A DNA stretch of 64,000 nucleotides. Origin: Tropicibacter sp. R16_0 (GTDB lineage: Bacteria > Pseudomonadota > Alphaproteobacteria > Rhodobacterales > Rhodobacteraceae). Location of the stretch: contig NZ_JAGHRE010000005.1 in NCBI RefSeq assembly GCF_017743935.1, forward strand, positions 186,001 to 250,000, in the 5' to 3' direction. Position numbers and translations under genes: made by a program. The notes under the pieces were generated by a model. That model saw nothing but the letters and a program-made list of their open reading frames with translations. It had not been told where the DNA came from and ran no database searches. Of the stretch, positions 47,887 through 55,558 are shown piece after piece (within the stretch, counting starts at the first letter, position 1; each line of letters begins with the position of its first letter).

Positions 47887-47941
47887 GGGCGCAAAGCGCC
47901 CTCCCGTGGGGAGGGTCGGGCGCTGCCCGGCGATGCCGGGC
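47887..47941 (+). terminator. Tandem GC-rich hairpins after sucB
   Basis: GGGCGC/GCGCCC (47887-47892, 47896-47901), overlapping CCCTCCC/GGGAGGG (47899-47915), then GCCCGGC/GCCGGGC (47925-47940). No T-run follows, so it may be a terminator, a processing site or a degraded repeat. Confidence 0.5.
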
Positions 47942-48005
47942 AAGTCCTGCCAGGGTGGACGCCTACCGCCCCAAACTGCTCTCAGACTTGGGAGAGTTCA
48001 GATAC

Positions 48006-48395
48006 ATGACCCCCGAACTCCTCACTCTTGCCCTCGCTGCCCTGCTTTGGGGCGTGCAGTTCTTTCTCTACCTTGCCTCCGGCCACGGTTCTGTCGACCT
48101 GAACGCTGCCATGGGGCCGCGGGATGTGCCGTTTGACCGGCCCACGGTCTGCGCACGTATGCATCGGGCGCTGAGCAACCACACCGAGGGGCTGGTGCTC
48201 TATGCCATCGCCGCTGGGGTGATCACGCTCACCGACCAATCAACCGCCATCACCGCCACCTGTGCCTGGATCTATCTGGGTGCACGTGTGCTCTATGTCC
48301 CGGCCTATGCCTTTGGCTGGACGCCCGGTCGCACACTGATCTGGATGGCGGGGTTCTTTGCCACCATGGCCATGCTTGTGGCGGCTTTGGTATGA
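48006..48395 (+). CDS. MAPEG family membrane protein
   Basis: A 129-residue four-helix membrane protein with the MAPEG core ARMHRALSNHTEGL and LGARVLYVPAYAFGW. The family includes glutathione-dependent detoxification and eicosanoid enzymes; bacterial substrates are mostly unknown. ATG 48006 follows GGGAGAG. It lies between sucB and lpd. Confidence 0.87.
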   Translation: MTPELLTLALAALLWGVQFFLYLASGHGSVDLNAAMGPRDVPFDRPTVCARMHRALSNHTEGLVLYAIAAGVITLTDQSTAITATCAWIYLGARVLYVPAYAFGWTPGRTLIWMAGFFATMAMLVAALV

Positions 48396-48408
48396 TCTTT
48401 CACCCTTT

Positions 48409-48462
48409 TCCAAATACTCCGGGGGAGGCCCAACGGGCCGGGGGCAGCGCCCCCTCTTGCCC
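48409..48462. repeat. Partial relative of the dispersed intergenic repeat
   Basis: Contains CCAAATACTCCGGGGGAGG and GGCCCAACGGG (48427-48437), the latter shared with copies B and C, then GGGGGCAGCGCCCCC able to fold. Only a short match, so relation to the other copies is uncertain. Confidence 0.45.
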
Positions 48463-48552
48463 CTCGGCGCCTTTCGCTTTCTTGAGCCGGATCAAAGCGC
48501 CCTCATGCCGTTTCGCTAAACCCTGTCGGAACGAATGAAAGGGACAAGACCG

Positions 48553-48822
48553 ATGGCAACACATGTACTCTGGCAAGCTGATGTGGCTGATTTCGACGCC
48601 TGGCTGACCGTATTTCGGCAGGACAAGGCCAATCGAAAGGCCGCAGGGATCACCGATCTGAATGTCTGGAGCGACCCGGACCAGAAGAACCACGCCGTGG
48701 CGCTCTTTGCGATCACGGACCTAAACAAAGCCCGCGCGTTCTTTGGCTCGGAAGAGCTGGCGATGCATCTTGAACGTGACGGGGTCACTCATATCTCGAT
48801 CAAACTGTTGACCCCGGTCTGA
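48553..48822 (+). CDS. Small dimeric alpha/beta-barrel-like protein
   Basis: An 89-residue protein, MATHVLWQADVADFDAWLTV followed by a helix-strand pattern and HISIKLLTPV at the end. It reads like the antibiotic-monooxygenase/ABM-like ferredoxin fold, but no catalytic residues can be named. ATG 48553 has AAAGGGA upstream. It is 69 bp before lpd on the same strand. Confidence 0.75.
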   Translation: MATHVLWQADVADFDAWLTVFRQDKANRKAAGITDLNVWSDPDQKNHAVALFAITDLNKARAFFGSEELAMHLERDGVTHISIKLLTPV

Positions 48823-48891
48823 TCACTCATCCACTATCCCTGAACCCGCGCCTGACAAGGCACATCCGGGGCCAAAAAAGGAAAACAGCCC

Positions 48892-50280
48892 ATGTCCCAA
48901 TATGACGTCATCATCATCGGCGCAGGCCCCGGCGGCTATGTCAGCGCCATCCGCTGTGCTCAGCTGGGCCTGAAAACCGCTGTGGTCGAAGGGCGCGAGA
49001 CCCTGGGCGGCACGTGTCTGAACGTGGGTTGCATCCCGTCCAAGGCGCTGCTGCACGCGACCCATATGCTTCATGAGGCCGAGCACAACTTTGCGGACAT
49101 GGGCCTGAAGGGCAAAACGCCGTCGGTCGATTGGCCGCAAATGAAAAGCTATAAAACCGACGTTGTTGGCCAGAACACTGGCGGCGTCGAGTTCCTGATG
49201 AAGAAGAACAAGATCGACTGGATCAAAGGTTGGGCCTCGATCCCGGCGGCGGGCAAGGTGCAGGTTGGCGACGACGTGCATGAAGCCAAGAACATCGTGA
49301 TCGCGTCGGGCTCGGTGCCCTCGTCGCTGCCGGGTGTTGAGGTGGACGAGAAGATCGTCGTGACCTCGACCGGGGCGCTCGAACTGCCGAAGATCCCGAA
49401 AAAGATGGTTGTCATCGGGGCCGGTGTGATCGGTCTGGAACTGGGGTCTGTCTATGCACGGCTGGGGTCCGAAGTGACCGTGGTCGAATACATGGATGCG
49501 GTCTGCCCCGGCATGGACAAAGACGTGCAGCGCACGTTCAAGCGGATCCTGGAGAAGCAGGGCCTGAAGTTCGTGATGGGCGCGGCCGTCCAAGGGGTTG
49601 AGACCACCAAGTCCAAGGCCAAGGTCAAGTATCAGCTCAAGAAGGGCGGCGATGAGGAAGTGATCGACGCCGATGTGGTGCTGGTTGCCACTGGCCGCAA
49701 ACCCTATGCCGAGGGGCTGGGTCTGGACGCGCTTGGCGTCAAGATGACCGAGCGTGGGCAGATCGCGACAGACGCACAGTGGCGTACCAATGTGCCGGGT
49801 ATCTATGCCATCGGCGACGTGATCGAAGGCCCGATGCTGGCGCACAAGGCCGAAGATGAGGGCATGGCCGTGGCCGAGGTGATCGCGGGCAAGCACGGCC
49901 ACGTGAACTATGGCGTGATCCCCGGCGTGGTCTACACCACGCCTGAGGTTGCCACCGTTGGCGCAACCGAGGACACGCTCAAGGCCGAAGGTCGCAAGAT
50001 CAAGGTGGGCAAGTTCAACTTCATGGGCAATGCGCGCGCCAAGGCCGTGCATCAGGGCGAAGGCTTTGCCAAGATCATCGTGGACGCGGAAACCGATCGC
50101 GTGCTGGGTGCCGCCATCATCGGCCCCGCAGCGGGTGACATGATCCATGAGATCTGTGTGGCGATGGAATTTGGCGCATCCGCCGAGGATATCGCTCTGA
50201 CCTGCCACGCACACCCGACCTACTCCGAGGCCGTGCGCGAAGCGGCCCTTGCCTGTGGCGACGGTCCGATCCACGCCTAA
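48892..50280 (+). CDS. lpd: Dihydrolipoyl dehydrogenase (E3)
   Basis: A 462-residue FAD enzyme that reoxidises the lipoyl groups of SucB. FAD motif [20 protein letters not shown], redox disulfide in [16 protein letters not shown]-binding [17 protein letters not shown], and the C-terminal catalytic His/Glu region [14 protein letters not shown]. Complete. Last gene of the suc/odh run. Confidence 0.97.
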   Translation: MSQYDVIIIGAGPGGYVSAIRCAQLGLKTAVVEGRETLGGTCLNVGCIPSKALLHATHMLHEAEHNFADMGLKGKTPSVDWPQMKSYKTDVVGQNTGGVEFLMKKNKIDWIKGWASIPAAGKVQVGDDVHEAKNIVIASGSVPSSLPGVEVDEKIVVTSTGALELPKIPKKMVVIGAGVIGLELGSVYARLGSEVTVVEYMDAVCPGMDKDVQRTFKRILEKQGLKFVMGAAVQGVETTKSKAKVKYQLKKGGDEEVIDADVVLVATGRKPYAEGLGLDALGVKMTERGQIATDAQWRTNVPGIYAIGDVIEGPMLAHKAEDEGMAVAEVIAGKHGHVNYGVIPGVVYTTPEVATVGATEDTLKAEGRKIKVGKFNFMGNARAKAVHQGEGFAKIIVDAETDRVLGAAIIGPAAGDMIHEICVAMEFGASAEDIALTCHAHPTYSEAVREAALACGDGPIHA

Positions 50281-50289
50281 GATGTTTGG

Positions 50290-50314
50290 CCCCGGCGGTT
50301 TCAGGCTGCCGGGG
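50290..50314. terminator. Stem-loop between lpd and convergent tetR
   Basis: CCCCGGC (50290-50296) with GCCGGGG (50308-50314) and an 11-nt loop, covering the stop codon of the minus-strand regulator gene. No T-run on either side. Confidence 0.5.
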
Positions 50315-50894
50315 TCAGCCACGCGTTCAGATAGACCTCGAGCCTGTCTGAAAAGCTCTGTGCGCTGTGCAAGGCGCAGTATTTCAACGACATGGATTGA
50401 ATCGCAAAGGCCTGTACGCCTTCGGCCAGCAGTTCGGGCGTGATGTCCCTACGGGTCTCGACGGTTTCCATCCAAGCCTCGACCAGGCGGAAATACCTCT
50501 CAAAACAGTATGCGATCGGGCCAATCTCGGCGACGGCTGCCGCGCCGGAATAGCGGATGATCAGATCGAATACATAGCGTTCTGACGTCATGAACTGATG
50601 TACAGGTTCAAGCGCATGGATCAAATCGGGCACGGTTTTTGGTGAGCCCCAGCCCTCGGCCTGGGTCAGGCAAGCATCCAGCTTTTCGCCAATCAGGATT
50701 TCCATCAGCGCATCCTTGTCGCGGAAATGCGCAAAGAACGTGCCCTTGGCGACACCGGCGGCCTGAACGACCTCCTCGACCCTCAGGGCTTCATACCCAC
50801 CCACGGCGATCACCTCTTCAGAGGCGGCGATCAGCTTGGCGCGGGTTTTCAGTGTTCGTTTTTGAATCGTCTTCTGCATACGGCTGAATCGCAT
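50301..50894 (-). CDS. TetR/AcrR family transcriptional regulator
   Basis: A 197-residue repressor. The N-terminal HTH is TRAKLIAASEEVIAVGGYEA and VAKGTFFAHFRDKDALM; the rest is a ligand-binding helical domain. An in-frame ATG at 50879 is an alternative start. No good ribosome site precedes either, and the first operator is 6 bp from 50894, so a leaderless message is possible. It is divergent from a flavodoxin-fold oxidoreductase gene and three matching operators lie between them. Confidence 0.88.
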   Translation of the reverse strand: MRFSRMQKTIQKRTLKTRAKLIAASEEVIAVGGYEALRVEEVVQAAGVAKGTFFAHFRDKDALMEILIGEKLDACLTQAEGWGSPKTVPDLIHALEPVHQFMTSERYVFDLIIRYSGAAAVAEIGPIAYCFERYFRLVEAWMETVETRRDITPELLAEGVQAFAIQSMSLKYCALHSAQSFSDRLEVYLNAWLTPAA

Positions 50895-50900
50895 ATTTTT

Positions 50901-50964
50901 TGACCGTGGTCAAATTTGCTATTGACCGTGGTCATTTTTTAGCTCTATTTATTGACCACGGTCA
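50901..50964. promoter_or_regulatory. Three palindromic operators between tetR and oxidoreductase gene
   Basis: TGACCGTGGTCA at 50901-50912 and 50923-50934, and its reverse complement TGACCACGGTCA at 50953-50964. Half-site TGACC. Spacings are 22 and 30 bp. This is a textbook TetR autoregulatory arrangement in an 86-bp divergent gap. Confidence 0.85.
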
Positions 50965-50980
50965 TTTTTGGAGATTCCCG

Positions 50981-51574
50981 ATGCAACCCAAGAAAATTCT
51001 CGTCCTTGACGGACACCCCGCCGAAAGCAGCTTGTCGCGTACATTTGCCCAAACCTATGGCGACGCCGCCCGTGAAAAGGGGCACGATGTTCGCTTTGTT
51101 CATCTGAGCGATTTGGACTTTGATCACGACTTTGGTCAGGGAAATTATCACGACTTCAAGCCACTGGAGCCTGTGCTGGAACAGGTGCTGCAGGATATCG
51201 AATGGAGCGATCATCTGGTCCTGACCACTCCCATGTGGTGGGGCGGACTGCCTGCCAAGTTGAAAGGTCTGATTGATCGGATGTTCATTCCGGGCCGCAC
51301 CTTTGACACCCGAAAGACCACGATGGCCGGGTTGCCTGCCCCGATGCTGTCCGGGCGCACAGCGCGGGTTATCCTGACGTCGGATACGCCGGGCTGGTTC
51401 ATGCGGTTGGTCTATCGTCAGGCGCTCATCCGACAGATGCGCGGGCAAATCCTGGGCTTCGTCGGCTTCAAGCCGACCCGATTCACCTATTTTTCAGGTG
51501 CAAGCGCGCCGAAACCCGGTCGCGTGGACCGCTGGATATCGCAGGTGTCAAAGATCGGAGCAGCAGCGGTTTGA
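50981..51574 (+). CDS. NAD(P)H-dependent flavodoxin-fold oxidoreductase
   Basis: A 197-residue NQO1-like enzyme with ILVLDGHPAESSLSRTFAQT and the substrate/FMN loop TTPMWWGGLPAKLKGLIDR. It probably reduces quinones or similar electrophiles. GGAG precedes ATG 50981. Regulated, by inference, by the divergent TetR protein. A small stem-loop at 51563-51581 overlaps its stop. Confidence 0.87.
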   Translation: MQPKKILVLDGHPAESSLSRTFAQTYGDAAREKGHDVRFVHLSDLDFDHDFGQGNYHDFKPLEPVLEQVLQDIEWSDHLVLTTPMWWGGLPAKLKGLIDRMFIPGRTFDTRKTTMAGLPAPMLSGRTARVILTSDTPGWFMRLVYRQALIRQMRGQILGFVGFKPTRFTYFSGASAPKPGRVDRWISQVSKIGAAAV

Positions 51575-51583
51575 CCGCTGCCT

Positions 51584-52189
51584 CTACCACATCGTTGCGG
51601 CAGCGCGCGCGCCCCATTCGGCATCATACCGCTCGCCGCCTTCTTCGCCATTGCTGACCTCGGCCAGGATCTGGCCGACGGTCGGCAATTCGGCGCTCTG
51701 ATCACCATCGGTCCAGGTGCCAGCCCGCATCAGGGCCCGGGCGCATTGGGTATAGATCTCGGCGATTTCGATCACGATGACAGTGGCTGGGTGTTTACCC
51801 TTCTGTTCGAACCGGTGACGCAGCCCCTCATCCGCCGTCAATCTGGCTTTTCCGTTCACGCGGACCACGTTGTTCGATCCGGGAACGACAAACATCAGCG
51901 CAACACGCGGATCGCGCACGATATTGCGCAGGCTGTCTAGCCGGTTGTTGCCGCGCCAGTCGGGCATGGCCAGCGTGCCGGGGTCCAGTTCCAGCACAAC
52001 CGGGCCATCGTCGCCGCGCGGGCTGCCATCGGTGCCTTCGGGGCCAACGGTGCTGAGCACGCAAAGTTTCGAGGTCATGATCCACTTGCGATAAAGCGGG
52101 GTCATCCGTCGGGCCACCTTGCGCGTTGCGGCGGCACCCGGCGTGCCATACAGCGCCTCTAACTCGTTTATGTCGTCAATGTACTGCAT
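51584..52189 (-). CDS. FMN-dependent PPOX-type flavoprotein
   Basis: A 201-residue member of the pyridoxamine 5'-phosphate oxidase-like split barrel, with KLCVLSTVGPEGTDGSPRG and GNNRLDSLRNIVRDPRVALMF. It resembles the TIGR04025 (DR2398-like) subgroup; substrate unknown. ATG 52189 is preferred over TTG 52198. It overlaps the plsC end by 14 bp, so it is coupled to it. Confidence 0.83.
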   Translation of the reverse strand: MQYIDDINELEALYGTPGAAATRKVARRMTPLYRKWIMTSKLCVLSTVGPEGTDGSPRGDDGPVVLELDPGTLAMPDWRGNNRLDSLRNIVRDPRVALMFVVPGSNNVVRVNGKARLTADEGLRHRFEQKGKHPATVIVIEIAEIYTQCARALMRAGTWTDGDQSAELPTVGQILAEVSNGEEGGERYDAEWGARAAATMW

Positions 52190-52916
52190 CGGGATCAAAC
52201 CCCACTTCGCGCATCAATTCATTCGATCTGGTCTCGATCGAGGTCTCCAGGCGTTTCATGAAGGCATTCTTGGCCACGCCCGGTTCGATCGGATCAAGGA
52301 ACTCAACGATTGCCAGCCCTGGCTTGCGCATGATGCCGGTGCGGGGCCAAAAGACACCCACATTGGCGGCCACGGGCACACAAGGATCGCCTAGACCCTC
52401 ATACAGAACGGCAGTGCCAACTTTATAAGGTTTCTGTGCACCCGGGGCGACGCGGGTACCCTGCGGGTAAATCACCAGCTGACCGGGTTCTTCGAACTCG
52501 GCTGCAACATCCTGGACCATCTTGGAAATCGCTGCGCCCTTTTTGCCGCGATTGACCGGGATACAGCCGAGGCGTTTGGCATAAAGGCCGATAACAGGCG
52601 TCCACAGAAGCTCGCGCTTCATGATGAACTTGCCATGAGGGATGGCATTGAAGATCAACAGGATGTCCAAGAACGATTGGTGCTTGGCAGCGATCAAAAC
52701 CTGCTCGGTCGGCGGGGTGCCCCGCACCTCGGACCGGATACCCACCATCCAGCGCGCCATCCAGATCGTGGTACGGGCATAGGTCTTGCACGCGTTAAGC
52801 GCGCCGCGTTTGGTGACGATGGCATAGGGTAGAAACAGGATGCCGAGGATCGCCATCCACGCATAGATCACGATCATAAAGATCAGCGAACGCAGCCATT
52901 GAAACGCTGTGGCCAT
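52176..52916 (-). CDS. plsC: 1-acyl-sn-glycerol-3-phosphate acyltransferase
   Basis: A 246-residue membrane acyltransferase with an N-terminal hydrophobic anchor, H-x4-D in AAKHQSFLDILLI, and the YPQGTRVAPG phosphate-binding motif. It makes phosphatidic acid from lysophosphatidate. Its start overlaps the ftsX stop by one base (TGATG), placing it in the ftsEX-plsC-PPOX operon. Confidence 0.92.
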   Translation of the reverse strand: MATAFQWLRSLIFMIVIYAWMAILGILFLPYAIVTKRGALNACKTYARTTIWMARWMVGIRSEVRGTPPTEQVLIAAKHQSFLDILLIFNAIPHGKFIMKRELLWTPVIGLYAKRLGCIPVNRGKKGAAISKMVQDVAAEFEEPGQLVIYPQGTRVAPGAQKPYKVGTAVLYEGLGDPCVPVAANVGVFWPRTGIMRKPGLAIVEFLDPIEPGVAKNAFMKRLETSIETRSNELMREVGFDPDAVH

Positions 52917-53815
52917 CAAGTCAGCTCCTTGAGAGTTCTATGGGCCGCAGCCCAAGTGGCAGCAAAGGCAACAGCCGCACCCATGATTGGTACAGCCAGC
53001 GGCAAGAGCCAGCCCACGCCACGAAAGCCAAGGCCGGTCAGGAATCCGCCCTCTTGCGAGGCTTCGGGCAGGAGCAGCACGCCACCCATGCCCAGCACGA
53101 CGCCCACACTGGACCCGATCAGAGCGCGCAGGGTGAAGCGGCGCACAAAGGCGCTTGCGATAAAGCGATCCCGTGCGCCCACAAGACGCAGCACCTCGAT
53201 CACCTGGGCATTGGCGGCCAAAGCGGCATTGGCGGCCAGCGTGATCATCGCCGCCGTGGCGCCGCCGATCAGCAGGATCGACACCAGCGCCAGACGACGC
53301 AGCGAGGTTGCCGCCGCCACCAGTGGATCGCGCCAACGCGTGTGATCATCCAGGACCGCGCCGGGGACCTCGGCGCTCAGACGCAGGCGCAGGCCCGCCT
53401 GGTCGTAGCCCTCGTCGGTTTCCGTCACCTCGATCAACTGCGGCACCGGCAGAGTGTCGATGGGCAGGTTCGGCCCGAACCAGGGCGACAAAAGCGCGGT
53501 TTGTTCTTCGGCCGTTAAGGCACGCGCCTCGGCCACGCCGGGCGTTTGGCGCAGGATCTTGAGCGCCACCATCGTCTGATCGGCCATCTGGTCGGCAGGA
53601 GCGTTGATCCGCAGTGTCGCCGAGCGGGCAAGCTCATCAGCCCATCTGTCGGCCAAACGACCCGAGGCCAGCGACAAGGCCAGCGCAAAGACCGCCAGGA
53701 ACGCCATCGCGCCCGATACGAACAGGGTCAGACGCGCCGTAAAGCCGGTGGGGGGAACGACGCGGTCGGCCTGTTTGTCGCCCATCAACAGGCTGCGGAT
53801 GGTCCCGGCGCTCAT
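52916..53815 (-). CDS. ftsX: Cell division protein FtsX-like permease
   Basis: A 299-residue membrane protein with one N-terminal and three C-terminal hydrophobic segments, the FtsX topology, and LRLVGARDRFIASAFVRRF near the third quarter. With FtsE it forms an ABC-type complex at the septum that controls cell-wall hydrolases. It overlaps ftsE by 4 bp. Confidence 0.9.
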   Translation of the reverse strand: MSAGTIRSLLMGDKQADRVVPPTGFTARLTLFVSGAMAFLAVFALALSLASGRLADRWADELARSATLRINAPADQMADQTMVALKILRQTPGVAEARALTAEEQTALLSPWFGPNLPIDTLPVPQLIEVTETDEGYDQAGLRLRLSAEVPGAVLDDHTRWRDPLVAAATSLRRLALVSILLIGGATAAMITLAANAALAANAQVIEVLRLVGARDRFIASAFVRRFTLRALIGSSVGVVLGMGGVLLLPEASQEGGFLTGLGFRGVGWLLPLAVPIMGAAVAFAATWAAAHRTLKELT

Positions 53816-54489
53816 AGGTCTGCTCCTGCCAATTGCAGGCGGCGGTTCGAGATCCGCAACACCCTGGCCTGCACCTGGCTTTTGGCGGCACGGATCAAAC
53901 CCAGATCATGGCTGGCGATCAGCACCGTCTTGCCCATGCGGTTCAATTCGACCAGCAGCTGCAGCAACCGCTGCGACATCTCCCAATCGACATTGCCGGT
54001 GGGCTCGTCTGCGATCACCACGTCGGGCGACATGATCACGGCACGTGCCAGCGCAGCGCGCTGGCGCTCCCCACCCGACAGCTCGGGCGGCAGGGCATCG
54101 GCGCGCGGGGCCAGCCCCACCCATTTCATCAATTCCCGCAGGTTTTCTTCTTCGCCGTTCAGGTCCTTACCTGACACCAGAAGCGGAAGCGCGATGTTTT
54201 CGCTCAGCGGCAGGTGATCCAGAAAGCGGCAATCCTGATGCACTACGCCGATCCGACGGCGCATGAGGGCCATCTGATCGCGATCCAGCTTGCGCATGTC
54301 CTCGTCAAAGACGCGCACCTGCCCCGCAGTGGGTTGCAGCGCGCCATAACACAGCTTGAGAAGGGTGGTTTTTCCCGCTCCCGATGGGCCGGTCAGGAAA
54401 TGGAACGACCCCGGCGCCAATTGAACCGAGACATCGCCCAGCAACTCGCCGCCGCCATAGCTGTAGCCGACATTATCCAGCTCGATCAA
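53812..54489 (-). CDS. ftsE: Cell division ATP-binding protein FtsE (TTG start)
   Basis: A 225-residue ABC ATPase. ELDNVGYSYGGGELL begins it; Walker A GPSGAGKTT, signature LSGGERQRAALARA, Walker B VVIADEPTGN. TTG 54489 is the best start because AGGGGG lies 6 bases upstream and homologues begin here; the open frame continues far upstream but into an opposite-strand gene. Confidence 0.9.
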   Translation of the reverse strand: MIELDNVGYSYGGGELLGDVSVQLAPGSFHFLTGPSGAGKTTLLKLCYGALQPTAGQVRVFDEDMRKLDRDQMALMRRRIGVVHQDCRFLDHLPLSENIALPLLVSGKDLNGEEENLRELMKWVGLAPRADALPPELSGGERQRAALARAVIMSPDVVIADEPTGNVDWEMSQRLLQLLVELNRMGKTVLIASHDLGLIRAAKSQVQARVLRISNRRLQLAGADL

Positions 54490-54672
54490 ATCTGCCCCCT
54501 GACGCTTATGTGCGTTCTTGTGCCCCAGCCGCCGAGCAGTTTCAATGCCCCCAACCGAGTCCGCAAGGTGACACTTGATTTCATCTGAACAGAACGCCCT
54601 TTCCGAAAACAGCTTAACGACATATGATCGCTTCAAAAATAACGACAGACCAGCCATGGTCCGGGAGGCAGC

Positions 54673-55548
54673 ATGCGTCTTACATGTCCGAACTGCGGTG
54701 CCCAATACGAGGTGCCCGCCGAGGTGATCCCTGCGGAAGGGCGTGATGTGCAGTGTTCGAACTGCGGTGACACCTGGTTTCAGGCGCACCCCGACGCAGA
54801 AGCTGTGCATGAGGCCGAGCCCGAACAACAGATCCCCGACCCCGAGCCTGATGATCTGCGCGCAGCGCTGACCGGGCAGGAGCGCCCCGAACCAGAGCCC
54901 GAGCCGCAGCCTGACCCAGAGCCTGAACCGGAGTACACCCAAGAGGTCTATGACGACGAACAGGATGAGGTCTTCGATGAGGACACATCGTCGCCAGAGA
55001 TGGTTGAACCGCAAGGACGCGGTGTCGATCCGGCGGTTGCCAGCATCCTGAAGGAAGAGGCCGCCCGCGAGGCGGAACTTCGCGCCGGGGACGCTGAAGG
55101 TTTGGAAAGCCAGCCCGATCTTGGCCTGGATGACCTGCCCGGAGATGAATCCACGCGGCGCGCCAAAGAGGCTCGGGACCGCATGGCCGTCATGAAGGGC
55201 GAGGATCCGACCAAGACCGACACCCCGACGGACGGGTCTTCGCGCCGCGGCTTGCTGCCGGACATCGAAGAGATCAATTCGACCCTTCGCAGCGGTGGAG
55301 ATCATACAGAAAGCGCCACAACCGCAGTGGCACCTGGACCAGCCAAGCGAAAGCGCAAAGGCGGTTTCATGCGTGGGTTAACTGTTGCGATCCTGTTCGG
55401 AGCCTTGCTGGCGTTGATCTATGTGAACGCGCCGCAGATTGCCCAAAGCGTTCCGCAAGCAGATCCGATGCTAAGCGCCTATGTCGCTCTGGTGGATCAG
55501 GCGCGGGTGTGGCTGGACGCGCAAGTCACGGGTTTGGCAGCCCAGTAA
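54673..55548 (+). CDS. MJ0042-type zinc-ribbon membrane protein
   Basis: A 291-residue protein. The N-terminal zinc ribbon has two CxxC pairs (LTCPNCGAQY and QCSNCGDTW), then a long acidic Pro-Glu-rich linker (about residues 45-215), then one transmembrane segment (GLTVAILFGALLALIYV, about 238-256). This MJ0042/zinc-ribbon layout is common in alphaproteobacteria. It is divergent from ftsE, so it may act in cell division, but that is inference. Function unknown. Confidence 0.83.
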   Translation: MRLTCPNCGAQYEVPAEVIPAEGRDVQCSNCGDTWFQAHPDAEAVHEAEPEQQIPDPEPDDLRAALTGQERPEPEPEPQPDPEPEPEYTQEVYDDEQDEVFDEDTSSPEMVEPQGRGVDPAVASILKEEAAREAELRAGDAEGLESQPDLGLDDLPGDESTRRAKEARDRMAVMKGEDPTKTDTPTDGSSRRGLLPDIEEINSTLRSGGDHTESATTAVAPGPAKRKRKGGFMRGLTVAILFGALLALIYVNAPQIAQSVPQADPMLSAYVALVDQARVWLDAQVTGLAAQ

Positions 55549-55558
55549 TAGTTTCGGT

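Noticed and set aside
54490-55305. Upstream extension of the ftsE frame
   Set aside because: The open frame continues into the zinc-ribbon gene on the other strand and carries no ABC homology; TTG 54489 with AGGGGG is a natural start.
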